Shown: piece after piece, positions 44,114 to 52,899 of the stretch
How the letters are laid out: each line of letters starts with the position of its first letter
Numbering within the stretch: the first letter of the stretch is position 1
From: Rhizobium rhizogenes NBRC 13257
GTDB lineage: Bacteria > Pseudomonadota > Alphaproteobacteria > Rhizobiales > Rhizobiaceae
Direction of reading: 5' to 3'
Length of the DNA stretch: 64,000 nucleotides
Assembly: GCF_000696095.1 (NCBI RefSeq)
Contig: NZ_BAYX01000004.1
Location: forward strand, 310,001 to 374,000
The notes under the pieces: generated by a model
The model's database searches: none
Seen by the model: the letters and a program-made list of their open reading frames with translations, nothing else
What the model was told of the DNA's origin: nothing
Program-made: the position numbers and the translations under genes

Positions 44114-47098
44114 ATGGCAAGGCAAGAAGCCAACGAGCAATTTCAGATCACTTCGTTCCTGGACGGTGCGAACGCTGCTTATATCGAGCAGCTCTACGCG
44201 CGCTACGAGGAAGACGCATCGTCGGTATCCGACGAGTGGCGGTCTTTCTTCAAGGCGCTGGAAGACAGTCCCGACGACGTGAAGCGGGCGGCCAAGGGCG
44301 CCTCCTGGCAGCGCAAAAACTGGCCGATCCCGGCCAATGGTGAGCTCGTCTCCGCGCTCGACGGCAACTGGGGCATCGTCGAAAAGGTCATCGAGACCAA
44401 GGTGAAGGCCAAGGCCGAAGCTCAGGGCAAGCCGACCGACACGACTGACGTTTTGCAGGCGACGCGCGATTCCGTCCGCGCCATCATGATGATCCGCGCC
44501 TATCGCATGCGCGGCCACCTGCACGCCAAGCTCGACCCGCTCGGCATCGCCGCTGCGGTCGAAGATTACAAGGAACTGTCGCCGGAGGCCTACGGTTTCA
44601 CCGAGGCTGACCTCGATCGCAAGATCTTCATCGATAACGTGCTTGGCCTCGAATATGCCAGCGTGCGCGAGATGATCGAGATCCTCGAGCGCACCTACTG
44701 TTCGACGCTCGGCGTCGAATTCATGCATATTTCCAATCCGGAAGAGAAGGCCTGGATCCAGGAGCGCATCGAAGGCGTCGATAAGGGTATTGCTTTCAAT
44801 CCCGAACGCAAGAAGGCGATCCTGCAGAAGGTGATCGAAGCCGAAGGCTATGAGCAGTTTCTCGACGTCAAGTTTAAGGGCACGAAGCGTTTCGGCCTCG
44901 ATGGCGGCGAATCGCTGATCCCGGCGCTTGAGCAGATCCTGAAGAGCGGCAGCCAGCTCGGCCTCCGGGAAGCTTTGTTCGGCATGGCCCATCGCGGTCG
45001 CCTGAACGTGCTTTCGCAGGTCATGGGCAAGCCGCATCGCGCTATCTTCCACGAGTTCAAAGGCGGCTCCTACGCGCCGGACGAAGTCGAAGGCTCTGGT
45101 GACGTCAAGTACCATCTTGGCGCCTCCTCGGACCGCGATTTTGACGGCAACAAGGTGCACGTTTCGCTGACGGCCAATCCGTCGCATCTGGAAATCGTCA
45201 ATCCGGTGGTGATGGGTAAGGCCCGCGCCAAGCAGGATATGGGTGCCACCCAGTGGGATGGCGACATTATTCCGCTGTCTGAGCGCGCCAAGGTCGTGCC
45301 GCTCTTGATCCACGGCGATGCTGCTTTTGCCGGCCAGGGCGTGGTTGCCGAAATCCTCGGCCTGTCGGGCCTGCGCGGCCATCGCGTCGCCGGCACGATG
45401 CATGTGATCATCAACAACCAGATCGGCTTCACCACCAATCCGGCCTTCTCACGCTCGTCGCCCTATCCGTCCGACGTCGCCAAGATGATCGAAGCGCCGA
45501 TCTTCCATGTGAACGGCGACGATCCGGAAGCCGTTGTTTATGCGGCCAAGATCGCCACCGAATTCCGCATGAAGTTCCACAAGCCGGTCGTCCTCGACCT
45601 GTTCTGCTACCGCCGCTACGGCCATAATGAAGGCGATGAACCGTCCTTCACGCAGCCGAACATGTATAAGGTCATCCGCGCCCATAAGACGGTCCTGCAG
45701 CTCTATTCCGAGCGGCTGGTCGCCGAAGGCGTCCTGACCGACGGCGAAGTCGAAAAGATGAAGGCCGACTGGCGCGCCCATCTCGAGCAGGAGTTTGAGG
45801 CCGGCCAGCACTACAAGCCGAACAAGGCCGACTGGCTTGATGGCGAGTGGTCGGGCCTGCATGCGGCCGACAATGCCGATGAGCAGCGCCGCGGCAAGAC
45901 CGCAGTGCCGATGAAGACGCTGAAGGAGATCGGTCGCAAGCTGTCGGAAATCCCGGCCGGCTTCCACGCGCACCGTACCATCCAGCGCTTCATGGAAAAC
46001 CGCGCCAACATGGTGCAGAGTGGTGAAGGCATCGACTGGGCGATGGCGGAAGCGCTGGCTTTCGGCGCGCTGGTCATCGAGGGCCACAAGATCCGCCTGT
46101 CCGGCCAGGATTGCGAACGCGGCACGTTCTCGCAGCGCCATTCGGTTCTCTACGATCAGGAAACCGAAGAGCGCTATATTCCGCTCGCCAACCTGTCGCC
46201 GACCCAGGCCCGCTACGAAGTCATCAACTCGATGCTGTCGGAAGAAGCGGTTCTCGGTTTCGAATACGGCTATTCGCTGGCTCGTCCGAATGCGCTGACG
46301 CTCTGGGAAGCCCAGTTCGGCGACTTCGCCAACGGTGCGCAGGTTGTCTTCGACCAGTTCATCTCGTCGGGCGAACGCAAGTGGCTGCGCATGTCCGGTC
46401 TCGTCTGCCTGCTGCCGCACGGCTATGAAGGCCAGGGCCCGGAACACTCATCGGCCCGCCTCGAGCGCTTTCTGCAGCTTTGCGCAGAAGATAATATGCA
46501 GGTCGCCAACGTTACGACGCCGGCTAACTACTTCCATATCCTGCGCCGTCAGCTGAAGCGTGACTTCCGCAAGCCGCTGATCCTGATGACGCCGAAGTCG
46601 CTGCTGCGCCACAAGCGCGCCGTGTCGAGCCTGGCGGAGATGGCGGGGGAATCCTCCTTCCATCGCCTGCTCTGGGACGATGCGGAAGTGATCAAGGACG
46701 GCCCGATCAAGCTGCAGAAGGACAACAAGATCCGTCGCGTCGTCATCTGCTCGGGCAAGGTCTATTACGACCTGCTGGAAGAGCGCGAAAAGCGCGGCAT
46801 CGACGATATCTACCTGCTGCGCATCGAACAGCTCTATCCGTTCCCGGCCAAGGCGCTGATCAATGAGCTCAGCCGCTTCCGCAATGCGGAGATGGTCTGG
46901 TGCCAGGAAGAGCCGAAGAACATGGGCGCCTGGTCCTTCATCGATCCTTATCTGGAATGGGTGCTTGCCCATATCGATGCCAAGTACCAGCGGGTTCGCT
47001 ACACCGGCCGTCCGGCTGCCGCCTCTCCGGCGACGGGCCTGATGTCGAAGCACCTGTCGCAGCTTGCAGCATTCCTCGAGGATGCGCTCGGCGGTTAA
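44114..47098 (+). CDS. sucA: 2-oxoglutarate dehydrogenase E1 component
   Basis: 994 residues, slightly longer than E. coli SucA. TSFLDGANAAYIEQLYARY is the N-terminal E2-binding region; GMAHRGRLNVL, HVSLTANPSHLEIVNPVVMG and GDAAFAGQG form the thiamine diphosphate site, and YRRYGHNEGDEPSFTQP and EGQGPEHSSARLERFLQ are further conserved blocks. It decarboxylates 2-oxoglutarate and loads succinyl onto SucB. RBS unusually far, bridged by a hairpin. Confidence 0.97.
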   Translation: MARQEANEQFQITSFLDGANAAYIEQLYARYEEDASSVSDEWRSFFKALEDSPDDVKRAAKGASWQRKNWPIPANGELVSALDGNWGIVEKVIETKVKAKAEAQGKPTDTTDVLQATRDSVRAIMMIRAYRMRGHLHAKLDPLGIAAAVEDYKELSPEAYGFTEADLDRKIFIDNVLGLEYASVREMIEILERTYCSTLGVEFMHISNPEEKAWIQERIEGVDKGIAFNPERKKAILQKVIEAEGYEQFLDVKFKGTKRFGLDGGESLIPALEQILKSGSQLGLREALFGMAHRGRLNVLSQVMGKPHRAIFHEFKGGSYAPDEVEGSGDVKYHLGASSDRDFDGNKVHVSLTANPSHLEIVNPVVMGKARAKQDMGATQWDGDIIPLSERAKVVPLLIHGDAAFAGQGVVAEILGLSGLRGHRVAGTMHVIINNQIGFTTNPAFSRSSPYPSDVAKMIEAPIFHVNGDDPEAVVYAAKIATEFRMKFHKPVVLDLFCYRRYGHNEGDEPSFTQPNMYKVIRAHKTVLQLYSERLVAEGVLTDGEVEKMKADWRAHLEQEFEAGQHYKPNKADWLDGEWSGLHAADNADEQRRGKTAVPMKTLKEIGRKLSEIPAGFHAHRTIQRFMENRANMVQSGEGIDWAMAEALAFGALVIEGHKIRLSGQDCERGTFSQRHSVLYDQETEERYIPLANLSPTQARYEVINSMLSEEAVLGFEYGYSLARPNALTLWEAQFGDFANGAQVVFDQFISSGERKWLRMSGLVCLLPHGYEGQGPEHSSARLERFLQLCAEDNMQVANVTTPANYFHILRRQLKRDFRKPLILMTPKSLLRHKRAVSSLAEMAGESSFHRLLWDDAEVIKDGPIKLQKDNKIRRVVICSGKVYYDLLEEREKRGIDDIYLLRIEQLYPFPAKALINELSRFRNAEMVWCQEEPKNMGAWSFIDPYLEWVLAHIDAKYQRVRYTGRPAAASPATGLMSKHLSQLAAFLEDALGG

Positions 47099-47113
47099 GC
47101 AAGGGGTTGCGCG

Positions 47114-47356
47114 ATGGCCTATTTTCATTTGAAACTTGTGCCATCGCGCTCCGGCTTTCCGCATGACGCCACAGGGGAGGAGATGGCAGCCATGCAGCAA
47201 CACGCCGCCCGGGCGTTCGAGGCCGATGGTGCCTTCGATATGCGCGTCATCGACATCGCAAATGCCGACACTCTCGATCATTCCCCGGCCATCTGTCGCC
47301 GGAAATTCTATCTAACTCATAAGACGAAAAATCAGGATCTGAACAATGGCCACTGA
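47114..47356 (+). pseudogene. Shrunken YciI-like small gene between sucA and sucB
   Basis: 80 residues. MAYFHLKLVPSR...MAAMQQHAA matches the start of MAYFHxKLxPPRPxF-type YciI proteins, and DGAFDMRVIDIANADT their later strand, but the middle (the W...GPV segment, about 20-25 residues) is missing and the end is abnormal. It is 15 bp after sucA, and its last 11 bp overlap sucB. It may be a decaying copy that persists because it is in frame, or a small real protein. Confidence 0.5.
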
Positions 47357-48584
47357 AATCCGCGTTCCTACCCTCGGCGAGTCCGTCAGCGAAGCGACCG
47401 TCGGCACCTGGTTCAAGAAGGTCGGCGACGCCATCAAGGTCGATGAGCCGATTGTCGAACTGGAAACCGACAAGGTGACGATCGAAGTTCCCTCGCCGAT
47501 TGCCGGCACGCTGTCCGAAATCGTCGCTCAGGCCGGTGAGACCGTCGGTCTCGGCGCGCTGCTCGGTCAGATCTCGGCTGGCAACGGCGCTGCCGCTGCT
47601 CCGGCACAGGCTGCCGCGCCTGCCGCAGCACCCGCTCCGGCTGCTGCTGCCCCGGTCGCCGCACCTGCTGTTTCCGCTCCGGCTTCCGCCATGCCGCCGG
47701 CACCCGCCGCCGCCAAGCTGCTTGCCGAAAGCAATGTCTCTGCCGATCAGGTCGATGGTAGCGGCAAGCGCGGACAGGTTCTGAAGGGTGATGTCATCGC
47801 TGCCGTTGCCAAGGCCGCTTCAGCGCCTGCTGCCGTACCGGCCGCTCCGGTTGCCGCGCGTGCGCCGACGACAGTCGAAGACGCCGGCCGCGAAGAGCGC
47901 GTCAAGATGACCCGCCTGCGCCAGACGATCGCGCGCCGCCTCAAGGATGCGCAGAACACCGCTGCCATGCTCACCACCTATAATGAGGTGGACATGAAGG
48001 CCGTCATGGACCTGCGCAACAAGTACAAGGACATCTTCGAGAAGAAGCATGGCGTGAAGCTCGGCTTCATGGGCTTCTTCACCAAGGCCGTCACGCATGC
48101 GCTGAAGGAACTTCCGGCTGTCAACGCCGAGATTGACGGCACCGACATCGTCTACAAGAACTACTGCCACATCGGCATGGCGGTCGGCACCGACAAGGGC
48201 CTCGTCGTTCCGGTCATTCGCGACGCCGACCAGATGTCGATCGCCGAAGTCGAGAAGGAGCTTGGCCGTCTGGCGAAGGCTGCCCGCGACGGCACGCTGT
48301 CGATGGCCGACATGCAGGGCGGCACCTTCACCATTACCAATGGCGGTGTCTACGGCTCGCTGATGTCCTCGCCGATCCTGAATGCGCCGCAGTCGGGCAT
48401 TCTCGGCATGCACAAGATCCAGGAACGTCCGGTCGCCATCGGCGGTCAGGTCGTCATCCGTCCGATGATGTATCTGGCGCTCTCCTATGACCATCGCATG
48501 GTCGACGGCAAGGAAGCCGTGACCTTCCTCGTGCGCGTCAAGGAAAGCCTGGAAGATCCGGAACGTCTCGTTCTCGATCTCTAA
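47346..48584 (+). CDS. sucB: 2-oxoglutarate dehydrogenase E2, dihydrolipoyl succinyltransferase
   Basis: 412 residues: lipoyl domain with the lipoylated Lys43 in ETDKVTIEV, an Ala/Pro-rich flexible linker (about 80-115), an E1/E3-binding domain ([22 protein letters not shown], about 116-160), and the catalytic domain with YDHRMVDG (His383, Asp387). It transfers succinyl to CoA. One lipoyl domain, as in E. coli SucB. Confidence 0.97.
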   Translation: MATEIRVPTLGESVSEATVGTWFKKVGDAIKVDEPIVELETDKVTIEVPSPIAGTLSEIVAQAGETVGLGALLGQISAGNGAAAAPAQAAAPAAAPAPAAAAPVAAPAVSAPASAMPPAPAAAKLLAESNVSADQVDGSGKRGQVLKGDVIAAVAKAASAPAAVPAAPVAARAPTTVEDAGREERVKMTRLRQTIARRLKDAQNTAAMLTTYNEVDMKAVMDLRNKYKDIFEKKHGVKLGFMGFFTKAVTHALKELPAVNAEIDGTDIVYKNYCHIGMAVGTDKGLVVPVIRDADQMSIAEVEKELGRLAKAARDGTLSMADMQGGTFTITNGGVYGSLMSSPILNAPQSGILGMHKIQERPVAIGGQVVIRPMMYLALSYDHRMVDGKEAVTFLVRVKESLEDPERLVLDL

Positions 48585-48605
48585 TCTCTAAGGGAGCGCT
48601 GGCTC

Positions 48606-49355
48606 ATGTGGACATGGCCCATGCGGACGATGCGCGGACTTTTGTGTGCCGTCGCTGCATGGTTGCCATCGCCGGCCGTCGCGGATGATCTCGACGCGGC
48701 AAAGCTCAGCAGCAATCTCGATCTGGCGTCGCTGAGCGACGCCGATCTTGCCTCGAGGTCGATCACCGTCTTCCATATGGGCGATGTCGAACTGACCTCG
48801 GGCCGCATCGTCGCCAGCGATCCGCTGGTCGGACCGGACCGCCCGGCCTTCGTCAGAACAGTTCCCCCCGGCAACTATCCCGTGACACTCTATCAAGCCT
48901 TCGGCCGCATCGCCGCCGCCAGCCTGCGATTTGGCCCAGGCAAGCCGGTGCGCTGGGAGTTGGCGGTGATCGCCGGTCAGGATATCAAGTCGCTGAAGGG
49001 CGATGAGTTCTTCGGCTATCCGGTCGATGCCGGTCTCGGCTGCTATATGGACGCCGATACCTATGCTTTGATCCAGGAACGGGAAAAGCAGGTTCGCACC
49101 GAGAAGTCCTCTTCCGACATCAATTATTATGATGATGTCCTGGCGTCCGAGATCGAGGCGAATGACGACAAATATGTCATGCACCGGCCGGTGGCCGGCA
49201 AGCGCGGCAATGTCGCGGTCTTCTGGAGCGGATGGGGCGACGGTTTCTATCCGGTCTTCTGGGGCCTCGATGCCAACGGTCGCCCACTTGTGCTGTTCAC
49301 GGATTTCGGGGTGACCGAAAATGCCGACGGCCGGCGCGAACCGGGGGGCGAGTGA
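48606..49355 (+). CDS. DUF4241 secreted protein
   Basis: 249 residues. A signal peptide (about 1-26, ending SPAVA-D) is followed by a single domain with PLVGPDRPAFVRTVPPGNYPVTLY, GYPVDAGLGCYMDADT and GNVAVFWSGWGDGFYPVFWGLDANGRPLVLFTDFG, the hallmarks of DUF4241. The function is unknown; related proteins occur in polymorphic-toxin immunity contexts, but here it is exported. Its stop overlaps the next start (TGATG), so the two are coupled. Confidence 0.8.
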   Translation: MWTWPMRTMRGLLCAVAAWLPSPAVADDLDAAKLSSNLDLASLSDADLASRSITVFHMGDVELTSGRIVASDPLVGPDRPAFVRTVPPGNYPVTLYQAFGRIAAASLRFGPGKPVRWELAVIAGQDIKSLKGDEFFGYPVDAGLGCYMDADTYALIQEREKQVRTEKSSSDINYYDDVLASEIEANDDKYVMHRPVAGKRGNVAVFWSGWGDGFYPVFWGLDANGRPLVLFTDFGVTENADGRREPGGE

Positions 49356-49858
49356 TGGCGAGATTGGCCCCTCTGCGCTGGGCGATGATGGCGCTCATGG
49401 CCGTTCCCGCGCTGGCGCATGCGAATGAATGCGCGCAGGAAAAGGCTGTCTATGGCGACATGGACGATGCCTACGAGCTGCGTTTCGAACCGGCAGGCCC
49501 GGCGGCGGCCGTCAGTAACAAATTCAAGTTTGCCGTGCGCAACACGTCGATCGTGGCGGAAGGCGTGATCATGCGTTCGGACGATGGGCCGCACGCCAAT
49601 GGTACGATCATGTTCAATTGCCCGGATGGCGACGTGACGGGCGCCGATCTGCGGGCCTGCACCGTCTGGCAGGGCATGATCTATGCTTCGGACATGAAGG
49701 GCGATATCAGTGCGCTGCCGACGGAGGGTGCCGGGGCCGCGGCGCGGCTGTTCCTGCCGGCGCTCGGACCTTCGATCCGGCAATCCATCATCTGGGGCGA
49801 AGGCAAGGCGACCGTCGCTCCCTGGGATGTGCTGACCTTGAAAGGATGCGACGAATGA
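49355..49858 (+). CDS. Secreted protein of unknown function
   Basis: 167 residues. Signal peptide about 1-23 (MAVPALAHAN), then a domain with ECAQEK, FNCPDGDVTGADLRACTVWQG and a C-terminal CDE; at least four Cys suggest disulfides. I do not recognise the family. It is linked by a 1-bp stop/start overlap to the DUF4241 gene and by a 4-bp overlap (ATGA) to the dehydrogenase gene, so the three are translationally coupled. It may act together with the DUF4241 protein. Confidence 0.7.
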   Translation: MARLAPLRWAMMALMAVPALAHANECAQEKAVYGDMDDAYELRFEPAGPAAAVSNKFKFAVRNTSIVAEGVIMRSDDGPHANGTIMFNCPDGDVTGADLRACTVWQGMIYASDMKGDISALPTEGAGAAARLFLPALGPSIRQSIIWGEGKATVAPWDVLTLKGCDE

Positions 49859-50610
49859 ATGGCAAATCTCCTGTTCTTCTCGTCACCGGCGGCAGCCGTG
49901 GCATCGGTGCCGCGGTCTCGATAGCCGCTGCCCGGCTGGGCTGGGCCGTGGCCGTCAACTATGCCTCCAACAAGGCGGCTGCGGAGACGGTGGTTACTAC
50001 GATCCGGGATGGCGGCGGCGAGGCGATCGCGGTTGCCGGCGATGTCGGCGTGGCGGCTGACATCCAGTCGATCTTTTCCGCTGTCGATGAGCATTTCGGC
50101 CGGCTGGACGGTCTTGCCAACAATGCCGGCATCGTCGATGTGCCGCAGCGCGTGGACGAGATGACGCCCGAAAGGCTTGAGCGCATGTTCCGCATCAACA
50201 TCACCGGCTCGATCCTCTGCGCCGGGCAGGCCGTGCGTCGCATGTCGACCCGTCACGGCGGCAAGGGCGGAGCGATCGTCAATATCTCGTCGATGGCGGC
50301 AATCCTGGGCTCAGCCAGCCAATATGTCGATTATGCCGCCTCTAAGGGTGCGATCGACACTTTTACGATCGGGCTGGCGCGCGAAGTCGTGACCGAAGGC
50401 ATCCGCGTCAATGGGGTGCGTCCGGGGATCATCGACACCGATATCCATGCTTCCGGCGGGTTGCCGGACCGCGTGCGTGACTTGAGCCCGACCATTCCGA
50501 TGCAGCGGGCCGGCACGGCGGATGAAGTTGCCGACGCGGTCCTCTACCTATTGAGCCCCCAGGCATCCTATATAACCGGCTCAATCCTCAATGTGAGCGG
50601 CGGCCGTTAA
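49855..50610 (+). CDS. Short-chain dehydrogenase/reductase
   Basis: 251 residues of the classical SDR family: VTGGSRGIGAAVS, NNAGIVD, NISSMAAI (catalytic Ser) and YVDYAASKGA (Tyr, Lys). The C-terminal YLLSPQASYITGSILNVSGGR is typical of FabG/glucose-dehydrogenase-like members. NADP preference is suggested by the Ser-Arg after TGG. Substrate unknown. Start at 49855 overlaps the previous stop; the LysE gene follows after 18 bp. Confidence 0.92.
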   Translation: MNGKSPVLLVTGGSRGIGAAVSIAAARLGWAVAVNYASNKAAAETVVTTIRDGGGEAIAVAGDVGVAADIQSIFSAVDEHFGRLDGLANNAGIVDVPQRVDEMTPERLERMFRINITGSILCAGQAVRRMSTRHGGKGGAIVNISSMAAILGSASQYVDYAASKGAIDTFTIGLAREVVTEGIRVNGVRPGIIDTDIHASGGLPDRVRDLSPTIPMQRAGTADEVADAVLYLLSPQASYITGSILNVSGGR

Positions 50611-50628
50611 GCGGAGAAGGCGGAAACT

Positions 50629-51267
50629 ATGCAGTATGTTTGGGAATTCCTCGGCCTGATGGCCGTATTTTCGATCTTCATCGTCGTGCCGGGCGCCGAC
50701 TTTGCCGTGATCCTGCGCCAGAGCATCGTGCATGGCCGCCGCGCGGCGATGATGACCGGCCTCGGCATGGGCTTCTCGTTGCTCTTCCACATCAGCTACA
50801 CCATTCTCGGCCTCGGCCTGATCGTCTCGCAATCACTGATGCTGTTCAGCGCGATCAAATGGGCCGGTGTGCTCTATCTCGTCTATCTCGGCATCAAGTC
50901 TTTCAGAGAGCCGGGCTTCAAGGTCAAGGAAATCGAGATCACCGACGAGGACCGCAAGCCGGTGTCCGTCTGGCGCTGCCTGGCGACGGGCTTCATCACC
51001 AATGCGCTCAATCCGAAGCCGGTGCTGTTTTTCCTGTCGCTGTTTTCGACGCTCGTGCATCACGATACGCCAGCGCTGATCCAGTTCAGCTATGGCATCG
51101 GCATGGCGACGGCGCTGGTCGCCTGGTTTGCCGGTGTCTCCCTCTTCTTCACCGTCAAGCCGATCCGCGATCGTTTCATCGCCAGCGGCAAATGGTTCAA
51201 CCGCATCACCGGGGCCGCACTTGTCGGCTTCGGCATCCGCCTCGCCATGGCGCGGGCGGCCGACTAA
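50629..51267 (+). CDS. LysE family exporter
   Basis: 212 residues with about six membrane helices. FSIFIVVPGADFAVILRQSIVHGRRAAMMTGLGMG is a variant signature in which the usual P-G-P is P-G-A, and NALNPKPVLFFLSLF is the second conserved loop. RBS GGAGAAGG lies before ATG 50629. It ends the run of four genes between sucB and lpdA. Third LysE paralogue of the window. Confidence 0.88.
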   Translation: MQYVWEFLGLMAVFSIFIVVPGADFAVILRQSIVHGRRAAMMTGLGMGFSLLFHISYTILGLGLIVSQSLMLFSAIKWAGVLYLVYLGIKSFREPGFKVKEIEITDEDRKPVSVWRCLATGFITNALNPKPVLFFLSLFSTLVHHDTPALIQFSYGIGMATALVAWFAGVSLFFTVKPIRDRFIASGKWFNRITGAALVGFGIRLAMARAAD

Positions 51268-51271
51268 CTCG

Positions 51272-51350
51272 AGCATGATCCCGAAAAGTGCGTAGCGGTT
51301 TTCGGATAAGATCATGCTGAATCAAATAATTAGAGCGTCATGACGCTCTA
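51272..51350. repeat. Rhizobial palindromic repeat element before lpdA
   Basis: Outer arms AGCATGATC (51272-51280) and GATCATGCT (51310-51318), inner arms CCGAAAA (51281-51287) and TTTTCGG (51299-51305), then a perfect 20-bp palindrome, TAGAGCGTCA/TGACGCTCTA (51331-51350). This matches a widespread intergenic repeat of Rhizobium genomes. It lies between the LysE stop and lpdA. Confidence 0.82.
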
Positions 51351-51376
51351 GAGATACAAAACAAGGAAATTAAGCC

Positions 51377-52783
51377 ATGTCTTACGATGTGATCATTATC
51401 GGAACCGGCCCTGGTGGCTATGTCTGCGCCGTCAAGGCCGCACAGCTCGGCCTGAAGGTCGCGGTCATCGAAAAGCGCGCCACCTATGGCGGCACCTGCC
51501 TCAATGTCGGCTGCATACCGTCCAAGGCGCTGCTGCACGCTTCCGAAGTGTTCCATCATGCCGGCCACGGCATGGATGCGCTCGGTGTTGAAGTCTCTGC
51601 GCCGACGCTTAACCTTCCGAAGATGATGGCGCACAAGGATGCGACCGTGAAGTCGAACGTCGATGGCGTCGCCTTCCTCTTCAAGAAGAACAAGATCGAT
51701 ACCTTCCAGGGCACCGGCAAGATCGTTTCCGCCGGCAAGGTCTCCGTCACGGCCGAAGACGGCAAAGTGACCGAGATCGAGGCTAAGAACATCGTCATCG
51801 CCACCGGCTCCGATGTTGCCGGCATTCCGGGCGTGCCGCTCGAAATCGATGAGAAGGTGATCATTTCGTCCACCGGCGGTATCGCGCTCGACAAGGTGCC
51901 GGAAAACCTCGTCGTCGTCGGCGGCGGTGTCATCGGCCTTGAGCTTGGTTCGGTCTGGTCGCGTCTCGGCTCCAAGGTCACCGTGGTCGAATATCTCGAC
52001 AACATCCTCGGCGGCATGGACGGCGAAGTCTCCAAGCAGTTCCAGCGCATGCTCGCCAAGCAGGGCATCACCTTCCACCTTGGCGCCAAGGTTGTCGCCG
52101 TCGAGAAGTCCGGCAAGGGCGCCAAGGTTACCTTCGAGCCGGTCAAGGGCGGCGACAAGGTCGTGCTTGACGCCGATGTCGTGCTGGTCTCCACCGGCCG
52201 CAAGCCCTACACGGCCGGCCTCGGTCTCGAAGAAGCCGGCGTTGCGCTCGACAATCGCGGCCGCGTCGAAATCGATGGTCACTTCAAGACCAATGTCCCC
52301 GGCATCTATGCCATCGGCGACGTGGTGAAGGGCCCGATGCTGGCGCACAAGGCGGAAGACGAGGGCGTAGCGCTTGCCGAAATCCTCGCCGGTCAGGCGG
52401 GCCATGTGAACTACGACGTCATTCCAAGCGTGGTCTACACGCAGCCGGAAGTCGCCTCCGTCGGCAAGACCGAGGAAGAGCTGAAGGCTGCGGGCATCGC
52501 CTACAAGGTTGGCAAGTTCCCGTTTTCCGCCAACGGCCGCGCCCGCGCCATGCTGGCGACCGACGGTTTCGTCAAGATCCTGGCAGACAAGGAAACCGAC
52601 CGCGTTCTCGGCGGCCACATCGTCGGCTTCGGTGCCGGCGAGATGATCCACGAGATCACCGTGCTGATGGAATTCGGCGGCTCTTCGGAAGATCTCGGCC
52701 GCACCTGCCATGCACATCCGACTATGTCGGAAGCCGTCAAGGAAGCCGCACTCGCGACCTTCTTCAAGCCGATCCATATGTAA
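51377..52783 (+). CDS. lpdA: Dihydrolipoyl dehydrogenase (E3)
   Basis: 468 residues. GTGPGGYVCAVKAA binds FAD, GGTCLNVGCIPSK holds the redox pair Cys41/Cys46, GGGVIGLELGSVW binds NAD, and HAHPTMSEAVKEAA near the end holds the catalytic His447-Glu452. It reoxidises the lipoyl groups of SucB. RBS AAGGAA before ATG 51377. Separated from sucB by four unrelated genes. Confidence 0.97.
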   Translation: MSYDVIIIGTGPGGYVCAVKAAQLGLKVAVIEKRATYGGTCLNVGCIPSKALLHASEVFHHAGHGMDALGVEVSAPTLNLPKMMAHKDATVKSNVDGVAFLFKKNKIDTFQGTGKIVSAGKVSVTAEDGKVTEIEAKNIVIATGSDVAGIPGVPLEIDEKVIISSTGGIALDKVPENLVVVGGGVIGLELGSVWSRLGSKVTVVEYLDNILGGMDGEVSKQFQRMLAKQGITFHLGAKVVAVEKSGKGAKVTFEPVKGGDKVVLDADVVLVSTGRKPYTAGLGLEEAGVALDNRGRVEIDGHFKTNVPGIYAIGDVVKGPMLAHKAEDEGVALAEILAGQAGHVNYDVIPSVVYTQPEVASVGKTEEELKAAGIAYKVGKFPFSANGRARAMLATDGFVKILADKETDRVLGGHIVGFGAGEMIHEITVLMEFGGSSEDLGRTCHAHPTMSEAVKEAALATFFKPIHM

Positions 52784-52831
52784 AAACCGGCCTTATCTCT
52801 CGGTTGAGAGCTGGGATTGCAATGCATGCGT

Positions 52832-52872
52832 GATGATGCGATGAACGGGATATTCTCGTGCATCGCATCATC
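52832..52872. repeat. 12-bp inverted repeat between lpdA and the M16 peptidase gene
   Basis: GATGATGCGATG (52832-52843) and CATCGCATCATC (52861-52872) are perfect arms around a 17-nt loop, 49 bp past lpdA and 27 bp before the peptidase start. No T-run follows. Regulatory leader or lpdA transcript end. Confidence 0.5.
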
Positions 52873-52899
52873 GAAGCTCTCCTCAAAACCGAAGCAAGC

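Noticed and set aside
43940..45403. 487-codon minus-strand open frame
   Set aside because: Antisense to sucA; composition typical of a shadow frame.
51338..52777. 479-codon minus-strand open frame
   Set aside because: Exact mirror of lpdA, which has all catalytic residues.
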